The position numbers were made by a program, and so were the translations under genes. Shown piece by piece: positions 23,603 to 36,612 of a stretch of DNA of 64,000 nucleotides. The notes below the pieces were generated by a model. It saw only the letters and a list, made by a program, of their open reading frames with translations, was not told where the DNA came from and searched no databases. Source of the stretch: Laburnicola sp. R22_1 (taxonomy: Eukaryota > Ascomycota > Dothideomycetes > Pleosporales > Didymosphaeriaceae); contig JACONQ010000015.1 in NCBI GenBank assembly GCA_014281115.1, forward strand, positions 310,001-374,000, read 5' to 3'. Each line of letters opens with the position of its first letter. Position 1 is the stretch's first letter.

Positions 23603-23829
23603 TGTGGAATATTTAGAGTATTTTCTAGAAGGGTGTTTAGTATAAAGCTTAATGGGGCTAAGCATCTATAAGTAGGAAGATATGTAGTGGAATAAACTCT
23701 ACTATATGGATTACGTGATAAGCTGGTGCCCGATTGGCTCTTAAGAATTTAATAGGCGGTTTCTTTCTTCTGGCATACACAACTTAATCTATCTTTTTAC
23801 TAAGTCTTAATTAGGACTAGATTCTCCTA
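23603..23829 (+). repeat. Probable 3' LTR of Gypsy-L (227 bp)
   Basis: This stretch starts TGTGGAATATTT and ends CTAGATTCTCCTATA, where the last six bases fit CCCACA after RIP. Its reverse complement is at 25122-25350, where the ends read TGTGGGAGAATC and ATTCTATA. Sequence identity between the two Gypsy copies stops exactly at the outer end, supporting an element terminus. The inner boundary is deduced from the TGTGG/CCACA match only; no second LTR of this element lies in the window. Confidence 0.6.
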
Positions 23830-25121
23830 TAATATTAGCTTTCTAGTCTCTTATAAGTATAAGGATAGTAGCTACTACTTATTATAAACCCTTAAATAGC
23901 TTAGGTTGTAGTAGAATCTAATACTAATACTAGTATTAGTTGTTATTATTATTTTAGAATAAATTACTAGGCTAATAGATAAAAGCGTTAAGTTTAACAC
24001 TTTGTTTACTAGGACGATAATAAATCTTTTAAAGTTAAACTTTACTAAAAACTCTACTTATCTTACTTATTTTTAATTAAGACGTTTTATAGTTATAAAG
24101 TGTTAGAGAGACTAGTAGTTAGAAATAATATTAATAGGTATAAGTGTTTCTAATAACTTAAATCTCTATTCTTTAAAGGCGTGTACTATTACTAGGAGTT
24201 CTTTGTTATATATCTTATAATTACACTTCGCTAGCGTTATTTTATAGGAAAAATTTACTACTAGATATAAGGTACTATTAGGATGCTTTTGTGATAGTAT
24301 TATAGTAGCTACAAAATTAAATATATTAGTTTTTAGCTAAGTTTTTAGATTAGTATTAAAGTAGGCTAGAGTTAAAGCTATTATAAACGCAGTTTTTAAT
24401 TGCTTAAAAGTAAAAGCGGCTAGAAAGTCTAGTTATATAAAAAATAAACTCTTAGGCATATTCTTCTTTATTAATACTATAAGTAGCTAAGTAATCTTGC
24501 TAAACCCTAGGATAAAGTATTAGTAGAAATTAGCATATCCTAGGAAAGCTTATATATTTTTAAGATCCTAGGCAGTTAATAGGCCTATATAGTCTTGACT
24601 TTATTAGAGTCTATTTTAATACTATTAGTAGTAAGAATAAGGCTAAGGTACTTATTATGTTGCGTTTTAAAATAATATTTATTAATATCTAAATATAATC
24701 TAGTAGTAATAAGACAGTTAACTACTTTGTATATATATTCTTTATACTATTCTTTACTCTTACTATAAATTAAAATATTATCTAAATAGACTATATAAAG
24801 GTTGTCTAGAAACTTCCTTAGCATATTATTAATTAGTATCTAGAAAGTTCTAAGAGCTTTATAGAGGCTAAAGGGCATTACTACATATTTAAAAAGGCCT
24901 TAGTGCGTAAGGAACGCTATTTTTTTCGTATTACCTTCTTTAATCTAGATAGCATTAAACGCAGCTATAATATTAACTATACTTAGGAATTTAGCCTTAT
25001 TAAGATAGGTGAGCGTCTTAATAATAGATAGTAGGACGTTTTAGTTCTTCTTTATAGCTATATTAAGGGCGTAGTAGTTAATATAAACTTAAAGACCCCT
25101 ACTAGGCTTTTACACTACTAG
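23830..25121 (-). pseudogene. Fragment of another Gypsy reverse transcriptase between the two Gypsy copies
   Basis: Minus-strand translation with TAG read as Gln gives a clear chromovirus-type RT. Blocks near 25090-24780 include KPSRGLQVYINYYALN, KAKFLSIVNIIAAFNAIQIK, then GLFKYVVMPFSLYKALRTFQ and LDNLYIVYLDNILIYS (catalytic LDD now LDN). Downstream lies a connection region with a QDMLISTNTLS block. Both ends are cut by the termini of Gypsy-L and Gypsy-R. It differs from the RT of Gypsy-R (near 31.7-32.5 kb), so it is an older, different family into which the others inserted. Confidence 0.75.
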
Positions 25122-25350
25122 TGTGGGAGAATCTAGTCCTAATTAGAACTTAGTAGAAAGATAGATTAAGTTATATATACTAGAAGAAAGAAACTGCCTA
25201 TTAAATTCTTAAGAGCTAATTAGGCACCGGCTTACTATATAACCTATATAGTAGAGTTTATTCTACTATATACCTTCCTACCTATAAAAGCTTAGCCCTA
25301 TTAAGCTTTATACTAAACACTCTTCTAGAAAACACTCTAAATATTCTATA
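25122..25350 (-). repeat. Probable 3' LTR of Gypsy-R (229 bp)
   Basis: This is the reverse-complement counterpart of 23603-23829. It begins TGTGGGAGAATCTAG and ends near ATTCTATA, which fits ATTCCACA after RIP. It contains a TATA-like cctataaaagc. Confidence 0.6.
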
Positions 25351-28300
25351 GTGCCTCCTACTAGTAAGTAGAGGTTAGGTCCGCCTCTAATAGTAAGCTC
25401 CCCTAATTACCTAGCTTTGTGTAATCTTAAATAATAGCCTACAAATACCTACCTATTTTTATTATTAACTTACCTATTCTACTTACTTTTTACACTCTTA
25501 TAATTTTCCTATAGTTTAGCTTCTTATCCTTCTAAACCCTAAACTATTCTTAAGCCTTTACTTAGCCTGCCTTATTATGTCTCCCTATTTTTAGATTAAC
25601 TATACCCTAGGCGCCTACGCATCTAGCTACCTTAGTTCTAGTAGTAGTAGTAATAGTAGTAAGCCTCCTTATTAAGGTAATAATAGTGTAGGCTCTAGTA
25701 GTTTTAACCTTTTACTAGTGCCTAAAAAGCCCTCTATTAGTGTATTTATTACCTTCTTATCTCTGCGTAAGTTTCTTACACTCTAATAGTCTCTTAAGCT
25801 AATCCCTAGGAAGTAATTCCTCTCTTAAACGCACGTATTAGCTTTAACGTTATAGCCTAAGTTTTATAGCCCTTAGATAGAGTATTAGTAATAATAATAA
25901 CCTAGCTTATAGTTTGTAACCCTAGGTAAATAGTTAAGATAATTTTATACTTTAGTTAGACTATAACCCTAATAAACTTATAATTAACACCTTACTCTTC
26001 TATTTTCTCTACTATAGTTAGGAAGCGTAATAATACAACACTAAGGACAAGCGAGTTATATTCTACTAGGCCTAATAGTCTAAATTATTAAATAATAAAG
26101 GCCCTTATTCTATATACCTACTAAGCCTATTCGCCGCTGCTACCTAAAGACGTATTAACTTTACCTATTCTCCTATTATAGGCAATAATACTCTATCCTA
26201 TAATAGGTACCTACTAGCGTGATATTAGTATTTCTAGTTCGCTAATAATAATATAAAACTACTATTTAGTAGCGTATATATAGCCTGCTATATCTATAAT
26301 AAAAGTGCCCTATACTTTTTTATTCTAAGTATACTACACTATTCCTCTCTTTATAGGCGTATACCCTAAATGCCTCTTAGGTTAACTATTAAATAAGCCT
26401 TTATTCTTTACCTTCTAATCTTTCTCCTATGCGTTAAGCACGCGTTATAAACCTTAATACTTAAACCTAAGTAATACTTAGCTTTCTAGAAGCAACGTCT
26501 ATATTTAAGGGCCTTATAATTAGTAATAACCTTAAATTCCTACCTTAGTTAACTCCTAACTCTCTAATTCTATATCCTTTAGCTTCGCCCTTAAATACTA
26601 TTTATTTAGCTTCTTTCTAATCTTCTTCTTGTATAAGCTTTACTACTATATATATCTATACTTCTAATTAGTCTAGAGTACCTACTTGCTAGACTACTCT
26701 AGAGACAGGCCTATTAGCTTCTTAGACAGTTCTAGTACTACTTCTAGCCCTTGCCTATTATATAACTGCAATTTATATATTCTAAAGAAGGGGAAGAGCT
26801 CTAAGAAAATATTAGACACGCTTTAACTATTAGCCTAGTAGTCCTTCTTCTCTCTATAATACTAATATAGAGAATAAAGCCTAGACTTAAGTTTTCTAGG
26901 AGTTATAGTGCTTTCTAAAGTAGGACTTCTTCTAAAGGCTATTGTAGAATTTCTAAGTTTAGGCTAGAGTTACTTAGGCTTATAGGTTCTATAATAAGTG
27001 TAAGAAGAAAAAAGAGTAGAAAAAAAGTAGTAGTTCTACCCTATAGCTTACTAGTAATAGCTATAAAAGTCCCTTTTTACCTAAGGGCTGCTTAGGCTTT
27101 AGATAGCTTATTAGTACTTAAATATATTCCTTATTTCTACTATACTCTACTCCTTTCCTTATAATACTATATCTTTCTATCTACACCTATAAGCTATTTG
27201 CTCTTTAATTACTCTCTATAAGTGCTTAATTTGCCCTTAGAGTTTCTTACTAGTAGTAATATAGTTGCACTTTCCTTAAAGGGTACTACTACCTATTACT
27301 AATCTAGAAGCGGCGTTTACGTACACACCTTACCTACTATAACCTAATAGAGCCTTATAGCTACTTAGAGTATATAACCTACCCTTTATATCCTTCTACT
27401 TCCCTTTTTATTCTACTATTCTAATTCTTCTACCTAATAGTCTTAACCTTCTCCTTAACTATAGCTGTTATTAACTTCTCCTTTAGTAGCCACGCCTCTA
27501 GTGCTGGCGACAATAATAATAGTAATAGTAAGAAAAGCGGCTAAGGCTTATAATAGTCCTTACTACTACCTATTAATAATACTCTATAACTCCTTCTATT
27601 CTATTATGCATATACCTACCCTAATTATTCCTTAGCTTACTAACTTATACCCTAGTTATTCCTCTCTTAAATTAGCTATATAACTTTAGCACGATTTATA
27701 AGATTATAAGACTCTTACGCAATATTTACGCTAAGCATCTATTATTAACCTATCTTATATAGTTTACTTAAGGTATAGGCAGCTTTAAAATTAACACTAA
27801 TTCTACTAATAACACTCCTATTATCTACACTATTCTATTCTATTAGCTATACTAAGCTGCTCTTATAAAAGACATAAGTACTAATAAATAGAGGCGTAAT
27901 TACTTTAAATAGCACTTAGTGTCTAGTTATACTCCTTATGCATCTTATTTTCCTACCCTTCTCTTTACTATAGGCTAAGGCTATATTAACTATAATCCTA
28001 GTGCAGCTAAGAGTAATTATAATTAAGCCTATAGAGCTTATATCTAGAGTTATTATCTCTACTTTTAGTATATTAATAGTAGTTAGCGCCTTCTTTTTAA
28101 AGGCTGCTGCGTTCTATACTAGACAACTTCCTAATATTAGTAGTGCTTCTTTAACTACTATAGTAAGCCTAATTCGCTCTTAACTAGTTTTCTATTACTA
28201 ATCTGTCTACCTAGCTTTATTCCCTCTAGTATCTACTATAAACACTTAAGCTAATTCTTTTTAGTAGAGTTATTAGTAAGTGCGTAAGCTATAGATAGAG

Positions 28301-29275
28301 CAACTAGAAGTAAATACCTATATTTATAATAGAATTAGTAAACTGCTTAGTTTTAGCAACACTACTACAATGCTTTCTACTAGGTGCCCTAGTAGGCCTT
28401 GTCTAATTATTAAGAGTTCCTTAGAGGCGCCTAATTCTCTATTAGGCACTAATTCTAATATTGCTAAGCCTTTCCTACGCACACCTCTCTTTAGGCGTTA
28501 TTATGTCTAGTTTATTATCCTTTTTAGTAGTAATAGTAGTAGTCCTTTTTTATTCTAAGGTTTTCCCTATATACTACTCTTTTCCTATCCTTCTTAACCT
28601 ATTATCTTCTCTAGTAGTAATAGTAGTAGCCCTTCTCTATCTTAGGGCTAAACTACTCCTACTTCTAGTTATCTGCTCTCTAGCCCCTATTTCTCTCTAG
28701 GTTAGATCTTACTTTATGTGGTGCTATAGATTAGCTCTTTATTCTCTAACTTATTTCCCTTTTAGACTACTAACAATCCTTCTAAAGTTCTATTCTACTT
28801 ACCTTCCCCTATATATCTAGCTTTTTAATAGTCTATTAATTCTGCTTATACTCTCTTATCTCTACTTGGCTATAGCAGTATAATTTTCTCTTCTCCTTCT
28901 TTAAGTCTATCCTCTATTTCTTCTAACCTCTCTACCTAAGCTATACGCCTAGGTTTAGACCCTAGTAGAACTTAAGCTATAGAGTAAGGTAGCCCTATGT
29001 CTCGCTCCTATTAGAGTTGCAATCTGAACCCTAATTATAGTTTAGGCTATAGCAGTTATAGGGGTTTAAATTCTTATAGAGGTTAGTATAGTAGTTTTTA
29101 GCTTTTAATTTTCTAGCTATCTAATTATTAGTTAGGCTCTATTATTAGGGTCTATAGCTTACAATCCTATTCTAGTAATTATATATATATATATATAGTA
29201 GACTTTAATTTAACTTAGTACTAATACTATTATTCTATCTTCTTCTCTAACTTTTTTTCTTTAACTACTTTCTCC
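25351..29275 (-). other. Unassigned 3.9-kb 3' module of Gypsy-R
   Basis: This is the counterpart of the 3' region of Gypsy-L, collinear over its whole length. It contains a Leu/Glu or Ser-coding low-complexity stretch near 28500-28700. No domain could be named on either strand. All frames carry TAG/TAA. Confidence 0.5.
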
Positions 29276-32200
29276 CCCCCTTAAGAAATAAGCTGTCCCT
29301 TAGCTTATAATGCGCTAATATTCCGGCTAGCTTAGTCCTCCTAATAGGCGAAGTCTAAGGAGTTAAAGTTTGCTAGTAGTGGCAGAATCTCCACTTACTT
29401 TATTCTTATAAGGATATTCTATATATATTTTACTAGGCTCTATAATCTGCGCGCAAATATAGAATATTTAGGCTTAGGCCTCTACATAACTTTATTAAGG
29501 TCTATAGGATTAATTTCCTCTAAAGAATTAGTAATTTCTTCTAAGAGGTTATTAGTATCTATAATATTAGGTTCTAGCATTGTGTTAAGATCTATTATTA
29601 TATATAGATAGAATTAAATAATATAATTACCTAGTATTCTATTATAAAAGAGTATTCTATTAAGCTCCTTAAGTATATACTATTCTTTACTATGCGGTAG
29701 CATGGCCCTAATTCTAAAGGGGCCTTAGTACCTTCTGGCAAGCTTACCTTTGCAACTTATATTACTAGCCTAAAAAGTATTATACACTAACACTAGATTG
29801 CCTTATTATAGTGGCTCTATTCTAAGAGTGCGCTAGTTATTAAACTATTCCTTTCCTTGTTTGCGCAGTTAGATAGTTTAGTTAATAGCTTCTTAGAGGC
29901 AATAATTACGCTTCTTAAACTACTCTACTCTAATAGCTAGAAGTTTTTTAATAGTATAAACCTATTTTTATAAAAGTGTCTACTATATTAGAATGCAAAG
30001 TTTAATAGAAAGAATATATTCTCTTCTATAAATTAGAAAGGCTAGTGTTTTGCCTATAGATCGCTTTACTATAACCTAATTAGCCTATAGAGCTTTAGAT
30101 AGATTCTAAATCTAGTTGCTCTTTATCTTCTATAGTGTACTAATAAGCTCTTAGTGGTCTCTTTCTACTAAACCTTGCCCTTATAGGTAATAAGTACTAG
30201 ATACTACTTGTTAGATACTAAACTATTTAGCTAAGTCCTCTACTAAGTCTCTATTCTCTAGTTCTCTGTCTACTAATAGGTAAAAAGGGATGCCCTATCT
30301 ACTAAAGATAGATTCTTCTAAGAACTAGACAACTATAGCTAAGATAGCATTAGTAAGTATTTTTACTTTAGGCTATTTAGAAGTATAGTTCCTAGCAACA
30401 ACTATAAATTTCTTTTCTTCTTTGCTTCTAGGCATATACACTATATCTACTATAACCTATTTCTAAATTATATTTATTTTCTATATAGGGTGCAGCTTCT
30501 CTATTACCCTTTTAGTAGAATGCGTCTAATATTTAGCGCAAGTCTTAATATATTTCTTAACACTCTACTATAGATTTAGCTAGTAGTAATATACTATAAT
30601 CTTCCTCTAGGTGCCTTCTTATCCTTAATAGCCTAATTTCTTATAAAGTTATTATAGAATATTTGCCTATTAAACTAGGTTGTCTATAACTCTGTGTAGC
30701 AGCCTATTTCCTATAGTTTAATACTATAGTATGTCTCTTATAACCCTATACTTCTAAGCTTATAGCCTAATATACCTTTAGCTTTTCTTAGATAGGCCTT
30801 TAGGCATAGTTAGGTTTGTAAGCCAGGTTATAATATTATAAAAGTATTTAGTGCATAGATTAGAGGAAACTTTAGGCAGGTTATTTATAGTAGGCTCTGC
30901 ATATTCTATTTCCACTTTAGCCTTCTTATCTATAGTAGAGGATGCAATACTAATATGCTCTAAATATTTCTTAATAAAGTCCTTAATATCTTTTTCTAGC
31001 TATTTAAGAAGAACCTAACCCTTTTACTATCTACGTCTTAAGAGCGTATTAGCGATCACATTCTTATGCTCTAAAATATAGTAGATATTAAACTTCTAGA
31101 GCGTTAGAAGTGCTAACTAGTAAGTTATTAAAGCCTCTAGTAAGTTAGTTGCGCTGCAATTTAGCTAGGTAATTAAGGTGCAAAAGTTAATTTCTATAAT
31201 AAAGTATATTCTATAAATCTAGGGTTAAAACCTTTTAAGCGTAAGAAGAAGGGCTTTACACTTATACTTTCCTAAATCCTAGTTATATTTACTTTAAGAC
31301 TAAATACCTAATTTAAACCACACTAGATAAAGGAGACTATCTAGTCTATATTACTATATTGCGGCTTCCTATCTAATTTTACTACTATCTACTAAGATTA
31401 CTACTTCTTATAATAGCTCTAAGTAGTTAATAGATACTAATACTAGGATAAAAGTAATACTCTTCTTTAATTACTACATTACTATATTCTCTATAATTCT
31501 CTAGTAAAATTCTACGCCCTTATATAGTAGTGCAAATAGTAGTGTAGTAATCTTTATAAAGTTTTTAATCTAGATTTAATAGTATATACAAACTCTAAAA
31601 AAGATTTAGATATTTTTAGTATAGTTATACGGTAGCCATTTAATAATCTTAGCCACTTTCTTTTAGAATAGGTATTAACTATTCTTATTAACCACATAGC
31701 TAACTATATTCATAGTGGCGTAGCCCTAATTAGACTTCTTATCTAACATAGTAACGCCCGCTAGTTTTATGTCTACTAGAACCTAATTAAGATTTATAAG
31801 GTGTTCCGTGATATATCTATAACTTTCTTTTTTAAGCATCTCTCTATTATAGTTAGTCTTTGGGCCCTTTACTACAATATTATCTATATAAGGCATATAA
31901 TAAGAGAGAATCTAATTATAAAAAATCTTTATAATAATTCGCATAAACTTAGCTATAGAATTAATTATTCCTATAGGCAACGTGCACTACTAGATAAGTT
32001 CTAGAGGCGTATAGAATATAGTTATAGCGTGGGAAAGTTTATAAAGGGTTACTTAGTTATATTTAGAAAAGAAGTTAATAAGGGATATTATAAGATAACT
32101 AGTAAACTCTTCTAAAAACGTATTAGAGTTTAGGGGAAGATTGCTATCTTAAACTATAACGCTATTAATACGTTAGGAGTTATTAATTAGTTAGTATCCT

Positions 32201-34300
32201 CTATCCTTCTTCTTAACTAAAAACCACAGGTTATAATATAGACTCCTACTATACTCTAGCACACTCTAATTAAGCCTCTGCTACACTATATTAATAACTA
32301 TATTCCTAAGTTTCTAAGAAACTAAAAAGTGTAATTTCTTCTAAGCAACATAGTTAACAGTGTAAATCTTAACTAGTAGAGCTATATTAGAATACACTCG
32401 CCCTAACTTAGTAAATTTAAAAGATAGGGCTAGTTCTCTTTAATATAGGACTTTTAGCAACATGTCTCTTTTCTAAGGTAAGAGATTTAGGCCAACCTTT
32501 ATTTCTGTAATCTGTTCTAGTATTAACCAATCGCCTCTTAGAAATTCTGCCCACTAGTTAAGGAGGTATTTATTAAATGGCTAAGGCCTAGTGTTAGTCC
32601 TCTTTTGCTTTTTTATAGCCTCCTACTTCTAGTCTAACTAGCCCTTAATATTCTAAGGCTTAACGCCTAAGTTATATATAGGGTTAACCTTCTTATCCTT
32701 AGTTTTATATATAGTGTTTACTTTAAAAGCCATTCTAGTTCTATTAATTATCTTTATCCATTCTGCCCAGAATGCGTTGCTCTTAACCCTTATTGCCTTT
32801 TTAGACTCTATTTGCATAGTTAGAGCCTAAAGAATCTTATTAACTTCTTTGTTGCAGCCTAGTAAATTAATAACTAAAAGTTCTTAGTTATCTTAAATAA
32901 TAATGTCACTATTTATATGCCTTCTAATTATATCTTAATTAGCATAGTAAATAAAATTCTTATTTAGATCTATTACTAACTAGTCCTTATTAGCGTTCTA
33001 TATAAGCTATTTATCCCTATTTGTAATTTTCTCTTTATAAGTTAGCACTACCTAATTTAGCGCCTACTTCTAGGCCCTTAGCCCTAATTCCTACTTAAGC
33101 TTAATATTAGCCTTACTTATTATTAATATTAATCTATAGTAAAGCCACTGCTCCAAGACTATATTAGCGCCAAGTTCTAGGTATTCTAGATACTTAGAAA
33201 TACTAACCCTAGCTACTATATTCTCTTAAAGTTTTCTATTATCTTAGTAATAATTACGCCTCTTAGATTAAATAGATTAGTGTAAGTAGCCACAAATTAC
33301 ATAAAGTAGAGCTCCTTATTATCCTATAGCTTATAATAAGTCTTGCCATTATTCTTATAGAAGAATTCTACCTTCGCGTTCGCTAAGAACAGGTTTCCTA
33401 GAATAATAGCACTAGATAAGGACCTAATAATAAACAGCGTTATTATAATAATAACCTAGCCTACCCTAATTAGGGCTTAAAATATAATACCTTAAAAATT
33501 CTTATAATTACTATTTATAGTTATTAGTTTTACGCTCTATAATTAAGGTAGCATAGATATAATCTAGAGGCCTATAGCTTTGGCGGTGCTAAGGTAGATA
33601 GTGTTTAATTCCGCATCTATATTAAGCAAGGCACTTATCTAATACTTATTAATCTAGTATATTACTTAGGGACAGTCTCTTTTTATATATTTAACCCCTA
33701 ATTCTCTCTTAAGATCCTTTCTATTAGTAGTAGTTATAGTTAGTATTGCTTTGCCAAACTGTGCCTTTACAATTAATACGTCTATACTAGCTACCTAGTT
33801 TACCTATAGTAGTGCTTTAGATAAATTTAGTTTATAAGGCCTGTAGCAAGTAACTACTCTATTCTTAAGCTTAACTAATATCTATTTAGGAACTTAAATT
33901 CTAGAGGTAGGTGCGTAGTTAGCGTGCCCAGTGTCTAAGTCTTTATTAGTTACTTTCTCTATAGTAGCGACTAGTGTCTATAGCTAGTGTAGATTCCCTT
34001 TGCTAAAAGCATCCTTAAATATTGCCTTTTTTTACTTCTGGCATATTGCTAAGTACTTCTTAGACTATTAGACTAACTCTAGCATTTATTACTTAGGATA
34101 GTATGTCTTTAGAACTGCCCACTAGAATATTAACTAGTTTTATTTTCTTTTTAGCTATGGAGATCTTCTTCCTTAGGATTAGACCTAAGATATTATTAGG
34201 CCTACGCATCTCCACATCTTCTATATCTTTTATTTGGAAATCTTATTCTAGAAAAGATACCCACTTTATTCTTCTTTTATTTTTATCTTATATTTAAATC
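29275..34300 (-). pseudogene. Gypsy-R gag-pol: gag end, protease, RT, RNase H, integrase (broken by RIP)
   Basis: Read on the minus strand with TAG as former Gln. A pre-protease segment near 34000-34200 has NARVSLIVQEVLSNMPEV. Retropepsin near 33560-33640 reads ALLNIDAELNTI, fitting ALLDTGAELNTI after Asp-to-Asn. RT near 31700-32460 has TCGF and SLINFFSKYNQVTL blocks and the catalytic box PYIDNIVVKGP near 31880 (YIDD to YIDN). RNase H near 31020-31280 has INFCTLITQLN and ILEHKNVIANTLLRRR. Integrase and the polyprotein end follow, with a polypurine run at about 29271. This is the order of Ty3/Gypsy. Numerous stops make it dead. Confidence 0.82.
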
Positions 34301-36330
34301 CTAACTACTAGTTATCTTATATACGACGTAATAACCCCCATAGTGCCCTTATATTATTATTAAAACTATATTAGTAAGTAAAATAAATAATAAAATAATA
34401 TGTTAGAATTTTTCTATTATAATAAAAGATAAATAGATAAATAACTATAAGCTACCTAAAATAACTACAATAGTTATTCTAACAATAAGTTACAATTAAA
34501 GCTAAAGTTAACTTTAAGTAACACATAAAAAGTTTACTAAAAGATAATTATAAGAAATCTAATAGTATATATTTAATATCTTTATTATATAAAGATTCTA
34601 ACTAAGATTAAGTCTACACTATATATAGAGAGGAGTAAAATAGGAGGTACTAAAACCTAGTATCTAGCACATAGTAGTAGTAATAAAATATATATAAAAT
34701 AATAATAATTTTGTTATTAACTTTGTTTATAGTAGTACTATTAATAGTAATTAATAAATAGTCTACTATCTAGTATAATTAAGTTATATATTATCTCTTA
34801 ACTAATAGACTATTAGAGAGCTATAGTAGACTATAAAGTTATAACTATAAAAGTAGTATAGGCAATAGGACGCTTAACTATAGTTTAGTTATTACGTTTA
34901 CAACCTAGTAGTAGCGTAACTATAGTTTACTATACGTATAGCGTATAAAGTCTACCTACTTTTATAATATTAGTAATACCTAGTACACTAAATCTTTATT
35001 TTTAATATATAACTACTACTACTATTTTTTAAATCTAGCTCTTTATCTATTATATCTAGTAATATAATAATATTCTAGTAGTCTAACTACACTACTTTTT
35101 CTATATAAGGTAGTATAGCTATAGTAGAGTTCTAAGAGTATATAAAGGATTAGCTAGGCAAAGTTAAAAATAATTTCTAAAGATTTAGTAATTTTATATA
35201 GTAAGTAGGGTTGTTAAAGAGACTTCTTAATTTTAATATTATTAATAACACCTAGTCTTAGCTATTTAGGCCTTATTAGCTAGTTCTATAATTCTAAATT
35301 CTAGAGTATAAAGCACTCTTTTAGTATCTAACTAGAGGATTAGATTAGGCGTTTATACTATAATAATAAGATAAAATAAAAGTATTATTAGAGAAGCTTA
35401 ATAATAAGAACTAGCGAAGTAAAGGTATAGAGTAGCTACTAAATAATAAATAGTAGTTTCTTAGAGACTATAAAAGTTTAAAAGCGCATCTATAGCGTAA
35501 GAAGCTTATAAATATAATAGTAATTATTTAGGGTACTATTAAGGTAAAGAACTAGAACTAAGTAATAAGAATAAGAGTAAGTAGTAGTGGCGGGAGCATA
35601 GAAGAAATAGGTAGTAGTAGTGAAGTTCTAGGTAGTAGTATATAGCTTGCTAGTTATAAGAAAAAATCTACTATAGGAAAAGAGTTAAATAAAATAGTTA
35701 AGTTAGTTACTATTATAATTGTTATTGTTATTATTATAGCAAAAATATTATTAAAGCAATTATTAATTATATAATATAGTAGTTAGTTAAACAGCTAGTT
35801 TAGAATTACGTAATATTATAGATTAACTCTAGAGAAGAACTAATATTATATATATTAAATTACTTAAGACTAAAAATAAAATATAATATAAAACTAACCT
35901 AATAAATATTATAAAATACACTCTTTTTAATTACTAAGCAGGGGGCTCTATATTTTTATTATGTTATTTAAGATAAAAGCCTTTATTGTTCTACTCCTAG
36001 ATAGATAAATTAACGCTATATAAAATATACTATTGTAATATAAATAAGCTCGTAATTAATTTTTCAAAATTAATAACTTTTAATAACTTGTCGCAATTAA
36101 GCGCTTTAATAATTTTAAGTAATCGCTAAAAAGATTAAAAATAATATACTAAATAAGGCAATATTATATATATTACACTACTTATTACTAAAAACAAAAT
36201 ATAATATATAAAAGACTTATTTTATAATATAAAATATATTAGCGTATAATAAACTAAGAAGTAATAAAGTATTCTAAAATAAGAGGTTTATTATTAAGGT
36301 TATAACTAAGTAATAGTAAAATAAAATTAA
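34301..36330. other. AT-rich, strongly mutated DNA without recognisable genes
   Basis: About 2 kb of extremely TpA-rich sequence. It could hold the gag region and 5' LTR of Gypsy-R or an older element. I found no protein motif, LTR match or terminal repeat. Confidence 0.6.
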
Positions 36331-36336
36331 AATAAT

Positions 36337-36612
36337 AACTTATATATAAAATACTAGTTTATATATAAAATAATAACTTATATATAAAATACTAGTTTGT
36401 CTATAAAATACTAGTTTGTATATAAAACACTAGTTTGTATATAAAATACTAGTTTATATATAAAATACTAGTTTGTATATAAAATACTAGTTTGTATATA
36501 AAACACTAGTTTGTATATAAAATACTAGTTTATATATATAATAATAGCTTATATATAAAATACTAGTTTATATATAAAATAATAGCTTATATATAAAATA
36601 CTATTATATATA
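36337..36612. repeat. 19-bp minisatellite, unit close to TATATAAAATACTAGTTTG
   Basis: About 14 tandem units run through this stretch. Units differ mainly at two places: aaatactag versus aaacactag and gtttg versus gttta, which are C/T and G/A changes in CpA/TpG context. The array decays into partial units up to about 36670. Confidence 0.9.

Larger units (their letters stand above)
1..23829 (+). mobile_element. Gypsy-L: Ty3/Gypsy retrotransposon, 3' part, RIP-mutated, split by three insertions
   Basis: The element is present in four pieces: 1-2915, 8018-8260, 18286-18396 and 22047-23829, about 5.05 kb in total. Joined, these pieces match the reverse complement of about 25122-30180 (Gypsy-R) from end to end, which is how the insertions were delimited. 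The first piece holds the end of pol on the + strand; the rest is a long 3' region and an LTR-like terminus. The 5' part lies beyond the left edge of the window. All coding frames are broken by TAG and TAA at former Gln codons, as expected from RIP. Element class comes from the pol domains seen in the sister copy. Confidence 0.85.
25122..34300 (-). mobile_element. Gypsy-R: inverted second copy of the Gypsy-L family, RIP-mutated
   Basis: The element is coded on the minus strand: gag end and protease at the right, RT, RNase H, integrase, then a 3.9-kb unassigned module and an LTR-like terminus at the left. The left 5.05 kb is collinear with Gypsy-L in opposite orientation. I could not find the 5' LTR; the element may extend into 34.3-36.3 kb, where the sequence is too degraded to read. 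It is uninterrupted by DNA transposons, in contrast to Gypsy-L. Confidence 0.82.

Noticed and set aside
36337..36612. Regular short repeats that might suggest a CRISPR array
   Set aside because: Units are directly tandem without unique spacers, and the genome is fungal; it is a minisatellite.
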